Source: Cichorium intybus
Lineage: Eukaryota > Streptophyta > Magnoliopsida > Asterales > Asteraceae
Assembly: GCA_023525715.1 (NCBI GenBank)
Contig: CM042012.1
Coordinates: forward strand, 52,411,004 to 52,475,003
Direction of reading: 5' to 3'
DNA: 64,000 bases
The stretch's first letter is position 1. The number at the start of each line of letters is the position of its first letter. Below the pieces are notes generated by a model. It did no database searches and was not told where the DNA came from. It worked only from the letters and a program-made list of their open reading frames with translations. The position numbers and the translations under genes are program-made. This document shows positions 34,358-46,700 of this stretch, piece by piece.

Positions 34358-34581
34358 TTTGTTATTTAGTCAAAGAATAGTTGCATTATTTTAGGAACCC
34401 ACTGTTTCACTATGCATGCATGTTTCCTGAATTCTAGTTAGCATTATAGGTGATTGCATATTTAATTTGTATGTTCACGTATGAAGTAATGAGCAGAAAG
34501 TTATTGTTTTCTCTTTTGGTCTTTATTTCTACTTTTTGTTTATTAGGATATTAGCCATCTCAAATTGGCTTTATCAGATGT

Positions 34582-36114
34582 GGTAAGAGATGATGAACTT
34601 TGCTGAGGCCAAGCCACCACTCATAATATTTAGGGATTCACCATAGGTCAGATGTAGAAGGGGAAGTCGATGTTTCCAAATGAATGAGAAGCATTGGTAT
34701 CAACAAATTCTGGATAGCATTTATTGCACGTCAAATGCATCCTAGTCTCTACACACACCATATTCTCCATCCTCCTTGTTATTTCTAATGAATTAGGGGT
34801 GCAAGAAGGCGGTTTGGGTAAATAACCATATGGAAATGAGGATTGAATAGAGATCGGATAGAGATAAGAAGAGATCGGAGAGGAAAGAGATAAATTTTAG
34901 AACTTACAGCGAAGGGATTAACTTCATCGCCCTCGTGAATTCGGATTCGCATGATCTGTAGAAGCAATTTGAGACTAGGACATGACAAGAATCGGGAGAA
35001 GATGCGGAAGGTAATTGGAGAGGGAGAAGGCAATCAGATTTGTTCCATTGGAGCAAAGAAAATTTCAATTGCATATTTGTTCCATCAAAGAGGGAGAAGT
35101 AATCGGAGAAAGTTCAAAAAATCGTGAATAAGGATTGATCAGAGAAAAATAAATGCGGTTTTGGAAATGAGGGTTAAATGGAGGAGAGAGAACGTTATAA
35201 CTGTGTATTCCCAAAATATCGTAATGTTTTTTTACCAATTTACCCTTTTACTAATTAAACAGAATTAATTTAATAAAAAATAAAATAAAATCTTATCCTA
35301 AAACGAACCATAGATTAATCTTGATCAAATATACCCAATATAAACTTTCATAATATCTAATTTACCCTAAATCTTAGTTTTGATATTTTCTAACTACTTT
35401 TATAATAATTTTTGTATTTAAAACCTTTTAAAATAAAATATAATCTTGATTTGTCTATTGTACCCTTACATGCATACAAATTCTGGAAACTAAATTATAT
35501 CACGTTCAGAAATCATGTAATTGACTTCATCGCAATCCCGAATCACGACTCAATCAGATCACGTAGAAGCAATCCTAAGTACGCAGTCACGTAATTGACT
35601 TCAACGCCATTGTCACCATCTTCAATTAGGGTCAAGACTTCATCAGATTGAAACAATTCATCAGGTAATTGATACTAATTACTCATGCGTGTGTTTTTAA
35701 TTGTTTTTTTCAACGGGTTCTTGATCGATTTTTTGATTGTGCTAGTCGATTTTTTGATTGTGCTATAATGTATTAATTGTTACTTTGTATATTGTTACTT
35801 GGTTCATTTTTTGTGATTAAATTGTTGATTGTTACTATTAGTCAAGTTCATCATGTTTTTATTCGTGTTCTTGTGATTGCTTGTCCAATTGTCAATAGTT
35901 GGTTGATTGTTACTTGGTTAAATGATAGAATGCCATTGTAATCCAATGTGATAGTATATTAACGGTTAAGTGTATATAGATGTACAAAGTTTTCAAATAG
36001 TTAGTAAGTGGAAGCAGTATATTTATTTAACTCTTTTTAACTTTTATCTGATTTTGTTGTGATTGCTTTTCATCGTCAGGGAAGATTTCTTGCAATTGGT
36101 ACTTATTTTCTTAG
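34582..36114. other. Intergenic DNA, possible decayed minus-strand first exon
   Basis: On the minus strand at 34915-35033 an open stretch reads through QIMRIRIHEGDEVNPFA to GCTGTAAGT, a canonical donor. The upstream part is pyrimidine-rich like a 5' UTR. It could be the first exon of the same broken gene as 32141-32515, but no protein match is recognised. 35200-36100 is AT-rich, upstream of the MULE transposase, and may contain its 5' region. Confidence 0.3.
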
Positions 36115-37024
36115 ATGGAAGATACTTTAGACATTACCCTTGATGACACCTCAAGACCGGTATGGGAGAACACGGCTGAGTCTCCAATAATCGACTATGT
36201 TTCTCCAAGTATACCCTTGTGCAAGTACAAGCTAAAATTAAAATATGGTGGCTTCTTTCGGCTAGCAAAAAACACTTGTAAGAAAATATATTGCTTTGGA
36301 CCTCAAAAATGCATTTACATAGACACATGGGCATACAACTTCAGTTAACTAAATGAAGAAGTCATAAGACGTTACTCATCAAAGAACAACCAAGATTTTT
36401 CAATTTCATATGTTGACAAATGTGCATCAGGCCAATCATTTATTGACCTTGATTATGATGAAAAGTTCATGGCTATGCTTAGCATGTATGAAGATGAGAA
36501 ATAAGTAACTATTTATGTCACAATAGAGAATAATATCTAGTCAAATAATCAGTGCTTGCGTAACCAATTATATGACTACAACGGTGAACCGCATGATAAT
36601 TCAGACTATTGTCCTAGTGAAGAAAGTTATTATAGTCATCTTAGTTCTAATAATGAAGATGAGCCAATAAATGATGATGATGAAGCTTACGCATTTAGTA
36701 AGAGCAGTCTAAGCATGAAAGTAGGCACAAAATTTGAAAATGTGGTTTATTTTAGGAGATCTTTGAACCATTATGCAATCACACATGAGTTTGACTACTT
36801 CATTCAGAAAAGTGACCCAACACGATTCGCAGCAACGTGTGAAAATCTAGAATGCGGGTGGAGAATTTACGCCTCTATCATGCAAGATGGGATTACTTTT
36901 GAAGTAAGTATATACTTAAGTTATATTTAACATGTCTTTCATTAAATATATGTTTATGTTTAGTTAATTATTTTGCAGGTTAGGAAAATTGGAGGACATA
37001 CTTGTACTCGAAGCAACAAGGGTG
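36115..37024 (+). pseudogene. MULE (MuDR-type) transposase, N-terminal part
   Basis: ATG at 36115. One frame runs to 36903 with stops at 36346, 36502 and 36538. The DNA-binding domain follows: VGTKFENVVYFRRSLNHYAI, RFAATCENLECGWRIYASIM. A 75-base intron (36904-36978, GTAAGT...TTTTGCAG) leads to exon 2, RKIGGHTCTRSNKGG, completing the C..C..H.C zinc site. At 37024/37025 the sequence passes abruptly into antisense Athila gag. The gene continues at 51204 but the catalytic DDE domain between is missing. Confidence 0.85.
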
Positions 37025-37748
37025 GTACAAGACTTGGTCCTGTTCCGTCTCGTGCTCTGTTGTAATATGCTTTCAAAGTTGGTTCTGGTTCGTTTACTGG
37101 GATGTCCATTTCTTGTCTTGGTTTTTCTTTTGGAAATATGCTTCTTCTTATTCTTCTCCTTGCGTTAAACTCACGTTCTGGTTCGTTCAGTGCAGTGCAG
37201 GTATGATATTCGGTTGTGAACTTCGGGTCATACACCGTACACAAGAATTAGAAGAAACTGCACTCAAGTTGGTTGCACCCTCTTTGTTTGTTTTTTTTTA
37301 ATAAAGCAAATAAAAATTTAAAACCTTTCTAAACCTTTATGTAATCAATTAGTTATAAGAAACTGAATATCTTATCAAATATACTATAATGCGTTGACTA
37401 TCAAATAAAGAACGGCCAGGCAGGACAGTAGGGAGGCAGGACTCTTTCGGTCAATGACCTTTCGAAAATCCAACAACCAGACCGAATCTGTATATTCTGA
37501 CACCGTTCTCGTAAGTAGAATTACTAGCATTATAGTTGGACTGATAATCAATTTAGTTTGAGATAACTGAATAAATTGCAAGCAGGTATTGAAATTATTT
37601 AGCAAAGAAACAAGAGAAACATATGAAAGATTTGAATCAACTTGAAATTTCAACTTCCCACGGTAAAAACCGTAAAAATGATCGATTGATTAACAATTGT
37701 AAACAATAAAATTAATTGAATAACTCCCCGGCAACGGTGCCAAAAACT
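37025..37748 (-). pseudogene. Truncated second copy of Athila leader and gag start
   Basis: Nearly identical to 48846-49562. It has a 5-bp insertion TGCAG at about 37194-37198 relative to the other copy, and a changed primer site (GGTGCC instead of GGCGCC, T at 37738). The element-sense primer region abuts the left LTR, so it is the start of another Athila interior. Confidence 0.8.
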
Positions 37749-39386
37749 TGTTGTCGTCAAAACAACTCACTTGTAGTTGTCATGTCATTTAAGTCTTAAT
37801 CCAATTATTTACCTTATTATTTGACTATTAGACTTACGAGCAAGCATTACTCGATCATTTAATAGTATAGTTTTGGTAAGTAAATGTATCGAATTTCCAC
37901 AGGGAGTTGTTAACTAACTTAGAGTTTGCAATTCTTAGTCAAACAGTTTAGAGGCGAGTTTTAGTGAAAACTCGTAAAACCAAGTTTTTGAATGTTTATA
38001 AAAGAGGTAAACTATTAAGATGCAATGGTCGTAATAACACAACAATAAGTATATGGTATGATCAAATAATAACAAAGTAAACTTTCACCTAGGATTCGTT
38101 GATTCATATAAACTTAGATTGACTAGTTTTCGAATATGTGCAATGAGTTTAAATAGGTTGCATTAGGTGTAGGATCCTATGCTCAATTCACCAATTCTAA
38201 TGACTTTTAAGTTATTATAGCACAATGGTCTTGTAGCTAAACAACTTATAATCATGAGGTATTTATATAAGCTAGCATGCAAACATAGTCCATATCCTAA
38301 TGGTCATAGCAATATGTTCATACAATCAATGGTCATGAGTTGTAATTAAATGTGATATAAGTTTTATTTCACTAATCAAGTTCATAACTTAGACAACCTT
38401 CCTAGTTAAATGGCCAATAACTAGTCCAACGATATATAATTGTCAATTACACATCATACGATTCATATAATCAATAAGTTTAAATGGTCAATAAACTCTA
38501 ATCACATGAAGATGGTTATCAAGAATATAAACCCTAATCTCATTTAATATGTATAGCATTCAAGTTATATATCCTAACCAATGTTAAACTCGAATCAAGA
38601 ACTAAATCAACACATGTTTATATTATTGAATCAACATCTCCTAGGCAAAAGTTACAGGGATTTAGCCTAGCATGGTATCAAATGTACAACAACAATATGA
38701 AGAAGACATAATAAAAGATAGCAACCGGTTACAATCGATGAATCCTTGCTATAATGAAGATCTTAGCTCATTCTTGTTATGAAAATCACTCTCAACAACA
38801 TGTAAAAATGATAAATACACGAAAATATATCTGAACTATAGTTTCCTTGCTCTCTATGGTGTGTATGGTCCCTAAAAGAAGAGGAGAAGGCCTCAATTTA
38901 TAGTTGCTGTTCCAGACACCATCGCGTCGCGATCTACATTGGTCGCGTCGCGATATTATTAATGCATTCTTTTGTGCTGGCCAGTGGTCCGATGAGTGGA
39001 GTGTAGTAGGTATGATGATTATGCCTCCTGATCAGTGGTCGTGATCCACATAGGTCGCGATCACAAGGGTGATCGGGTCGCGATCTCGTCGAGTCGCCAT
39101 CTTTTCTTCGTGTTGCGATCTTTCCATCAGCACTGCATCACTGTGTCATCAATTGTCGTGTCGCGTTTTGTAAGGGGATCGCATCGAGATCTTTGCTGAT
39201 GCTGCCTTCAACTTTTTTTGTTAACTTTTAGGCTTGTATTCAGCTCCTTCTTTATCTGCAAAGCCATTTTTCCTGTGTTTTGGTAATTTGAGCGTTATAA
39301 GTACCTTTTATGTTTAGATCATACTAAAAACACGTGTTTAAGCACTCGATATTGTCCGAAATATATGTATAAATTAGGCAATATCA
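37749..39386 (-). repeat. Athila 3' LTR (left copy)
   Basis: TGTTGTCGTC to GCAATATCA, 1638 bp. TATA box on the minus strand at 38892-38903 (CTATAAATTGAGG). CG-rich words TCGCGTCGCGA lie at 38921-38965 and GGTCGCGATC at 39040-39170, just upstream. tRNA-Asp-like words are at 37863-37898. Confidence 0.9.
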
Positions 39387-39400
39387 AAATACCCCACACT
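39387..39400 (-). other. Athila polypurine tract
   Basis: The minus strand reads AAGTGTGGGGTATTT against the LTR, preceded by GAGGACAAGCAAAGTTCA, the phrase typical of Athila and Tat elements. Confidence 0.85.
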
Positions 39401-39473
39401 TGAACTTTGCTTGTCCTCAAGCAAACTACAATTTAAAACCAATCCAAAAATTTTGATGTCCAAACAACTTTCC

Positions 39474-40805
39474 ATTTGCTATCACAGATATAGCGTTTAT
39501 TACCGATGTTAAGAATAATGAACTAAAAATAAACATAGTGGATTCAACCTAGTCCTATGCAACCATTTCTAACTTTTCAAAATTTTACACAAACTCTCTT
39601 TCTAAAAATGACAAGTCTTTAGTTTGAAAAAACTCATTTTTACATAACATTGAATACACCCTTTAAAGATTCTTTCACCTCAAAACTTTTTGTCGAGTTT
39701 CCCATATTTAGAATTTGATGCTGGACTCAATTTATCAAGTTAAGTTGATTATCTCTATTTTTTCGCACCTTTGAAACTCGTGACTTTCTATGGAACTCTT
39801 GATTACAAATTTTCAACTCATGACTGTACAGAGTTTACTAATTCAAATTCCAAAGGCCACTAAGGAAATTCCATGACTTTTGATGACACCCGTGTAGCGA
39901 CTTGCTCGAATGTCAAAGGCCACTGATTGAATTTTCCTTCCTGAGTTTCAATCTTTATGGTATTACTTGACTTTTGCTTTTGATCTCATTAGATTTCTTG
40001 AGAATTTTTCTCATTTTAAGCTCATTTACCGAGGCTTATTTTCCTCAATTCAGTAACATCATTTAATTCGCACTTTTGTAAAGAGGGAAAGTGACTCAAT
40101 CTTTTTTGGTAAAAACTCAATTTTTAACAATTGATAAATATTTGCTATCACAGATATAGCGTTTATTACCGATGTTAAGAATAATGAACTAAAAATAAAC
40201 ATAGTGGATTCAACCTAGTCCTATGCAACCATTTCTAACTTTTCAAAATTTTACACAAACTCTCTTTCTAAAAATGACAAGTCTTTAGTTTGAAAAAACT
40301 CATTTTTACATAACATTGAATACACCCTTTAAAGATTCTTTCACCTCAAAACTTTTTGTCGAGTTTCCCATATTTAGAATTTGATGCTGGACTCAATTTA
40401 TCAAGTTAAGTTGATTATCTCTATTTTTTCGCACCTTTGAAACTCGTGACTTTCTATGGAACTCTTGATTACAAATTTTCAACTCATGACTGTACAGAGT
40501 TTACTAATTCAAATTCCAAAGGCCACTAAGGAAATTCCATGACTTTTGATGACACCCGTGTAGCGACTTGCTCGAATGTCAAAGGCCACTGATTGAATTT
40601 TCCTTCCTGAGTTTCAATCTTTATGGTATTACTTGACTTTTGCTTTTGATCTCATTAGATTTCTTGAGAATTTTTCTCATTTTAAGCTCATTTACCGAGG
40701 CTTATTTTCCTCAATTCAGTAACATCATTTAATTCGCACTTTTGTAAAGAGGGAAAGTGACTCAATCTTTTTTGGTAAAAACTCAATTTTTAACAATTGA
40801 TAAAT
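39474..40805. repeat. 666-bp direct tandem duplication
   Basis: 39474-40139 and 40140-40805 appear identical over their whole length by eye, beginning ATTTGCTATCACAGATATAG and ending CAATTGATAA. It lies in the non-coding space between the env-like ORF and the purine tract. Confidence 0.9.
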
Positions 40806-41328
40806 TTTCAATGGGTCTATTTCTTTATTTATGCAAAACATTTTGTAACTATCACCCTAGAAACTTGTCATCTATAGAACTTGATTTTATATAAAAATTT
40901 GAAAAATCAAAATATATGCATAAGATTCAATTTAATCTACGAATTTATTTTCAAAATATTTTTCTTAACAATTATCTTTTAGCGTTCAATTTTTGGAAAA
41001 GTTGTTGAAGATAAAACAAATTTAAATTGGTTTGGTTGATTTTTGCAGTTTGATGCTCTTACCCCACACTTATTTTATACAATAATTTTGTTGTATAAAT
41101 CATTTAAATCAAAAGGGAGTTTTAATTGGAATGGACCCCCCTTGGGTAATGAGTCGTGTTGCTTAAAGGACTTTTTCCACAGCAGGAAATTGCTGAACTG
41201 ACTGCCAGCGTCTGATCAAAACCAAATTCTGCTTCAACACTCAGAAAAATATTAAACACGCCATGCAATAATAAAACACACCACACTAAATAAAACTTAA
41301 AATAAATCCAAAGTATATAAGTATAAAA
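40806..41328 (-). other. Non-coding Athila interior 3' of env-like ORF
   Basis: AT-rich, no frame; a plus-strand run of CACACCACAC-like words at 41275-41285. Nothing else recognised. Confidence 0.4.
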
Positions 41329-42688
41329 TCAATCCTCAACATCATCAAATGCAGAACCTGAAGTGCCAGTGCCATCACCGAAATCCTGTAGATAGTCAGG
41401 TGGTACAAACCATGTGGGGACAGGAGGAACATAAGTCGGGTAAGGAATGGAGGGCTGGAAACCCTGACTCTCGTAGAACTCCTGCATGGTGTGCGACATC
41501 CACTGGTCATTTACCTGTCTCCTAAGAATATCGCGCTCCATCCTCTGCATATCTCTCTCTCTCCTAAGATCCATGTTACTTATCTGCGTGAGATAAGTAA
41601 CGTAAGTCAATCTCCTGCTCTAGGATATCAGGCTGAACTGGAGACCTCTGCCGACGACGACGATGAGCTTTGGGGACTGGCTCTGGCTGTGGCTCTGGCT
41701 CCGGGTCTGGCTGAGCGTCCATGTCATGACCCTGCTCAACAGGGTCATCCTCTAAAATGACTGAAGCATCGTGATCGTCTCGAGCAATCACTCTCATCAG
41801 CTCCAAGTAGACCCTCTGCATGAATCGCGGGTCCGACCTCACGAGTCCCCATGCGTGAGGAGATGAGAACACATCATATGACCTGGCTAGCCTGGAAATA
41901 AAATGCCCACCGCTATTGGGGCTCTTCCCTTTCGCCCCCTTTGCTTTCCTGGAAAGGAAGACAGCGAGGGTGTACGATATATTCAGGCACACACCCTCTG
42001 AAAGTAGGCACCATATGTAGAATACATTGTCGACTGGTACCTTCTTGCAGCCCCTACGGTGATTAACCGTGGAGGCTACGAGTCTATGAAGCAGGCAGTG
42101 GACAGGGGAGCGGATACAGCTCTCCACCGCGGTGTGTCAATCGTACACCTCGTCTGCTAGTAGATCCCAAACATCTGCTAAATGGAACTCCTCGGGCTGG
42201 TGCTTGAGGCAAGCCTCAAAAAATATGGAGAATCCAGCGGAGACAGTCTCCTCCCTCGTGTATAGGCCTAGGCGTATCCCTAGCTCCAATACACTGCACT
42301 CTCGGCTAACTCCTCCCAGCCTGAAGGAGAAAGCAGTCCTATCCGTCAGTCCTCTGTGCTGCTCAAACTGTACAGTGGATAGGAACTCCAGTGAAATTTC
42401 TTTGAAAATAGGCTCCTGAAAATGGAAAAGTCTGTCCCAAGCATGACAAGCGAAACCGGAAGCAGCGTGGATTTTGGCAGCGAAGGCTGCTAGACGGTTG
42501 TCTAGCCCGACCGTAGCTGCAAAGTCCCAGTCTAGAGATGGGGGTACATCAATCTCTTTCTTATGAAGTTTCGTCAGTTCGCTCAAATATCGCTGTCGTC
42601 TGGCATCGTTTATCGTGACTGGAAATTGTAGCCACGGATGCGTAGGTAGATCCTCTGGTGGCTGATTCTGTTCTCTTCTCCGTGCCAT
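41329..42688 (-). pseudogene. ATHILA ORF-1 (env-position) protein, one stop and one frameshift
   Basis: ATG at 42688 (MARRREQNQPPEDLP). The ATHILA ORF-1 core includes HAWDRLFHFQEPIFKEISLE and TAFSFRLGGVSRECSVLELG. A TGA at 42137-42139 interrupts the frame, which continues as HTAVESCIRSPVHCLLHRLV to an acidic Pro-Glu tail (EPEPQPEPVPK). Near 41600 a frameshift moves the rest to LTYVTYLTQISN and a terminus DDVED at 41329. The role of this family is unknown; its place corresponds to env of retroviruses, but no signal peptide or obvious membrane anchor is seen. Homologous to the fragment at 1-694. Confidence 0.75.
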
Positions 42689-42764
42689 TTATCTATGAAA
42701 AATTAGAATAATAAAAGAGTAGAAAAGTTAGCTTGAAAAAATTTAAAAAATTGCAAAATTGCTC

Positions 42765-43490
42765 CTGGGTAAGGATCGGGTCGCGATCCATGCGGATCGG
42801 GTCGCGATGGCCTGGTCTTGGTCGGGATGGATAGTCTGGTCCTGATCGCTGTCGGGTCGCGATCCAGATAAGGATCGGGGTCGCGATCGTGAAATGGGTC
42901 GGATCCTTGGGTGTCCGGATCTAGTTTGGTTTTACCCTTGAATATTCAACGATCGGGTCGTGATCGATAATCAAGTCCGAAGATCACCAAGGATCGGGTC
43001 GCGATCTTTGAATGTCCGACTAGGGTTTGCGATTTTTCATCTATTTTCAAGCCAACACATATCTACCTAATAGGGTTTTGTTCGGAAATTGATTTCTCGA
43101 AGGATCTAACAATCTAATGGGCAAATATCATTCAAATCCGAGAATCAAATAAAACCTAATTTTATTTCAATTTCACATATCCCTACCTTATTTGCAATGT
43201 AACACGAAGATGGATCGAGGATTTACATACCTTGTTTGACGATTTCGACTTGTGAAAAACTAGAAAAAAAAAACTTGATCGCGATTTACCGTGGAGATCG
43301 GGGTGCGAAGTGTGTTTGGGGTAAAAGTGAAAAGGAATGAATCGCAAGCATTTTTACCCCTGCCGCAACATTGCGACGCGATATGGGCTTGGATCGGGTC
43401 GCGATCTTTGGTTTTGACGGGCTATGATCTTGGCCCCTTTGCTGAGATCGCGCCCCTACGGGCTATTAGATCGGGTCGCGATCGTCGACT
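42765..43490. repeat. Cluster of GATCGGGTCGCGATC words before the env-like ORF
   Basis: About eight copies of GATCGGGTCGCGATC or one-base variants lie at roughly 42775, 42797, 42850, 42875, 42951, 42993, 43395 and 43470, in otherwise AT-rich DNA between pol and the env-like ORF. The word is near-palindromic and resembles those in the LTR of the same element. Confidence 0.75.
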
Positions 43491-43526
43491 GAGTGTTTTT
43501 CTTCCCTCGTTTTTCCCTTTTGATGA

Positions 43527-43614
43527 TCTTATTTATTTTATTTTATTTTATTTTATTTTTATTTTTATTTTTTTATTATTTTTATTTTTATTTATTTATT
43601 TATTTATTTATTTT
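43527..43614. repeat. (TTTTA)n / (TTTA)n microsatellite
   Basis: Penta- and tetranucleotide run just downstream of the pol stop in the element sense. Confidence 0.85.
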
Positions 43615-43736
43615 TAAGACAAATGGAAAAACAAAAATAATAAATACCAATCAACAAACTCGGGTTGCCTCCCGGAAGCGCTTTTTTTTCATAGATTTGG
43701 AGTCTTTTTAGCTAGACTCCATTCCCCTCTAAGGTT

Positions 43737-46700
43737 CTACTGTTTGGAGTGGGATGTCTTCGCGTTGTTCTCGTCTTGAACGCCTTCTTCATACCTCTTT
43801 AACCTGTGACCGTTCACTTTAAAACTTCCTCCACCTTCCTTGAAAATATCCATAGCCCCGTGTGGATATACTTTGATTGTGAACGGACCATACCATCGTG
43901 TCTTCAGCTTTCCAGGGAAAAGTCTTAATCGTGAATTGTAAAGTAGGACTTTCTCCCCTGGTTGGAAATCTTTGTTTCCTTTCAACCTTGAATCGTGCCA
44001 CCTTTTGGTTTTATCTTTGTAAATCGCTGAGTTCTCATATGCGTCATTTCTTAGTTCATTTAGCTCGTTCAATTGACACAAACGGTTAGTACTGACAAGA
44101 TTAAAGTCCAAGTTACACGTTTTTAAAGCCCAGAATGCCTTGTGTTCAACCTCTATTGGGAGGTGACAAGCTTTTTCGTACACCAATCTGTATGGGGTGG
44201 TGCCAATTGGTGTTTTGAAAGCGGTCCGAAAAGCCCAGAGTGCATCGTCAAGCTTTTCTGACCAGTCCTTTCGACTATTTCCCACGGATCTTTCTAAAAT
44301 ACGTTTTAAGGCTCGATTTGTGATCTCTGTTTGACCACTTGATTGCGGGTGATATGGTGTAGATATTCGATGGGTTACCCCATACTTATTCAAAGCATTC
44401 TCCATTTGTTTGTTGTAAAAATGAGTACCCATATCGCTTATAAGAGCTTTAGGGACACCGAAACGTGCAAAAATGGTTTTCAGAAATTTAACCACACCTC
44501 GAGCATCATTTGTGGGTAAAGCTTTTGCTTCAGCCCACTTTGATACGTAATCCACCGCAACCAATATGCATTTATTTCCGTGGGAATTAGGAAAAGGTCT
44601 CATAAAGTCAATACCCCACACATCGAAAATTTCACATACGTGGATAGAATGCAATGACATTTCATTTTTGGACGAGATATTACCCGCTCGCTGACACGGA
44701 TCCCATGTCTTGACGAAATTTGTTGCGTCTTTGAAGATAGTGGGCCAATAAAAGCCCGCTTCAAACACCTTTCGCGCGGTGTAATTTGCTCCGTGATGTC
44801 CACCTGTAGGTCCTTGATGGCATTGCTTGAGTATATCTTCAATCTCTTTCCCGTGTACGCACCTCCGTATGATGTTATCCGGACATGAGCGAAACAGGTA
44901 TGGTTCATCCCATAGGTAGTACTTGATATCGGCAAAGAACTTCTTCTTTTGTTGGTGAGTAACCCCTTTGACAAACACTTTGGCTGCAAGATAGTTTACA
45001 ATATCCGCATACCAGGGGGTCTCCATATCAACATGAATTGACATTACATGCTCTTCATGGAAAGAGTCGTTCACCTCCTTTTCTTCCCTCGCCTTTTGCT
45101 CCGGATTTTCCAGTCTTGACAAATGATCAGCTGCCAAATTCTCGGATCCTTTCTTGTCTTGAATTTCTATATCAAATTCTTGTAACAGCAAGACCCAACG
45201 AATTAAACGGGGTTTGGCATCTTGCTTGTTGAACAGATATTTGATTGCAGAATGATCTGTGTAGACAACGGTTTTTGATAAAATTAGATAAGGTCTGAAT
45301 TTATCAAAAGCATACACTACTGCCAGGAGTTCTTTTTCAGTGGTTGTGTAATTTTCTTGGGCAGGATTCAGAGTTTTGCTGATGTAGTAGATTGGTTTGA
45401 ATTTCTTGTCGATTCTTTGGCCTAGGACGGCTCCCAACTCGATATCACTTGCGTCTGTCATCAGTTCGAAAGGTAGGTTCCAGTCTGGGCCGACCATGAT
45501 TGGTGTAGTAGTCAATTTAAGCTTCAAAAAGTCAAAATCATTAACACATTCATTGTTAAAATCAAATTTTACATCATTTTGTAAAAGTTGTGTTAAAGGC
45601 TTTGTTATTTTTGAGAAATCTTTTATAAATCTCCGGTAAAAACCGGCATGTCCCAAGAAGCTTCTGACTCCTTTTACGTTGGTCGGTGGTGGAAGTTTAG
45701 CAATGACTTCCACTTTTGCCTTGTCGACTTCAATCCCATGTCTTGACACTTTGTGTCCCAAAACTATTCCTTCTTTAACCATGAAGTGGCATTTCTCCCA
45801 GTTGAGCACTAGATTGGTTTCTTCACATCTTTTAAGCATTTTGTCTAGATTAGACAAACAATCTGTAAATGAGTTACCAAACAGTGAGAAGTCATCCATG
45901 AAGACCTCCATTGAGTTTTCCATCATGTCATGGAAGATCGCTGAGACGCATCTTTGAAAAGTAGCTGGAGCATTGCATAGACCAAAAGTCATTCTTCGGT
46001 ATGCAAAGATTCCTAAAGGGCATGTGAACGTCGTTTTGTCTTGATCTTCTAGGTCAATCGGAATTTGAAAGTAACCTGAAAAACCATCCAAATAACAGCA
46101 ATAGGCTTTCCCTGATAGTCGTTCCAGCATTTGATCGATGAAGGGAAGAGGAAAATGGTCTTTTCGTGTTGCATCGTTTAATTTGCGATAATCGATGCAC
46201 ACCCGCCATCCTGTCACTGTTCTGGTAGGTATAACTTCATTCTTCTCATTGGTGATGACTGTTATTCCTCCCTTCTTTGGAACGACGTGGATTAGGCTGA
46301 CCCATTTGTTGTCAGAAATCGGGTAGATGATACCAGCATCGAGCAGCTTCATGATCTCTTTATCAACCATGTCTTGCATTTTTGGATTAAGCCTTCTTTG
46401 ATGTTGGACTGATGGTTTTGAATCTTCTTCCATCAGTATCTTATGAGAACAGATGGTTGGGGTTATTCTTTTTATGTCAGAGATGCTCCATGCGATGGCA
46501 TCTTTTCTCCTTTTTAGAACTTTCATAAGTTCTCCTTTCTCTTCTTGACTTAAATCAGCTGAAATGACAATCGGGTATTCTTTGGTGTCAGTCAAAAATT
46601 CATACTCCAAATGGTTTGGAAGTATCTTCAAGTCCGGGATGCTCTGGTTTCTAGGATATTTTTGCTTTGGTAGTACAGTTTCTTCTTGGTTAGCGAAATG

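Larger units (their letters stand above)
32999..34576 (+). mobile_element. Small Gypsy element with gag only, deletion derivative
   Basis: LTRs 32999-33273 and 34302-34576, both 275 bp (TGATACGATC to GGCTTTATCA), are flanked by GATGT (32994-32998 and 34577-34581). By eye they differ at about 7 positions. The interior holds gag but no protease, reverse transcriptase, RNase H or integrase core. Immediately after the gag zinc knuckle the frame passes into LGLEDKARFQGG, which resembles the extreme C-terminus of Gypsy integrase, so pol was removed by one internal deletion. Confidence 0.85.

Noticed and set aside
37002..37301. Plus-strand ORF with Trp/Phe-rich membrane-like protein (also 48729-49146)
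   Set aside because: Antisense of Athila gag and leader; duplicated only because the element segment is duplicated.
41491..41760. Plus-strand ORFs in the Athila env and pol regions (also 42132, 43898, 45038-47805)
   Set aside because: Antisense shadows of gag-pol and the env-position gene.
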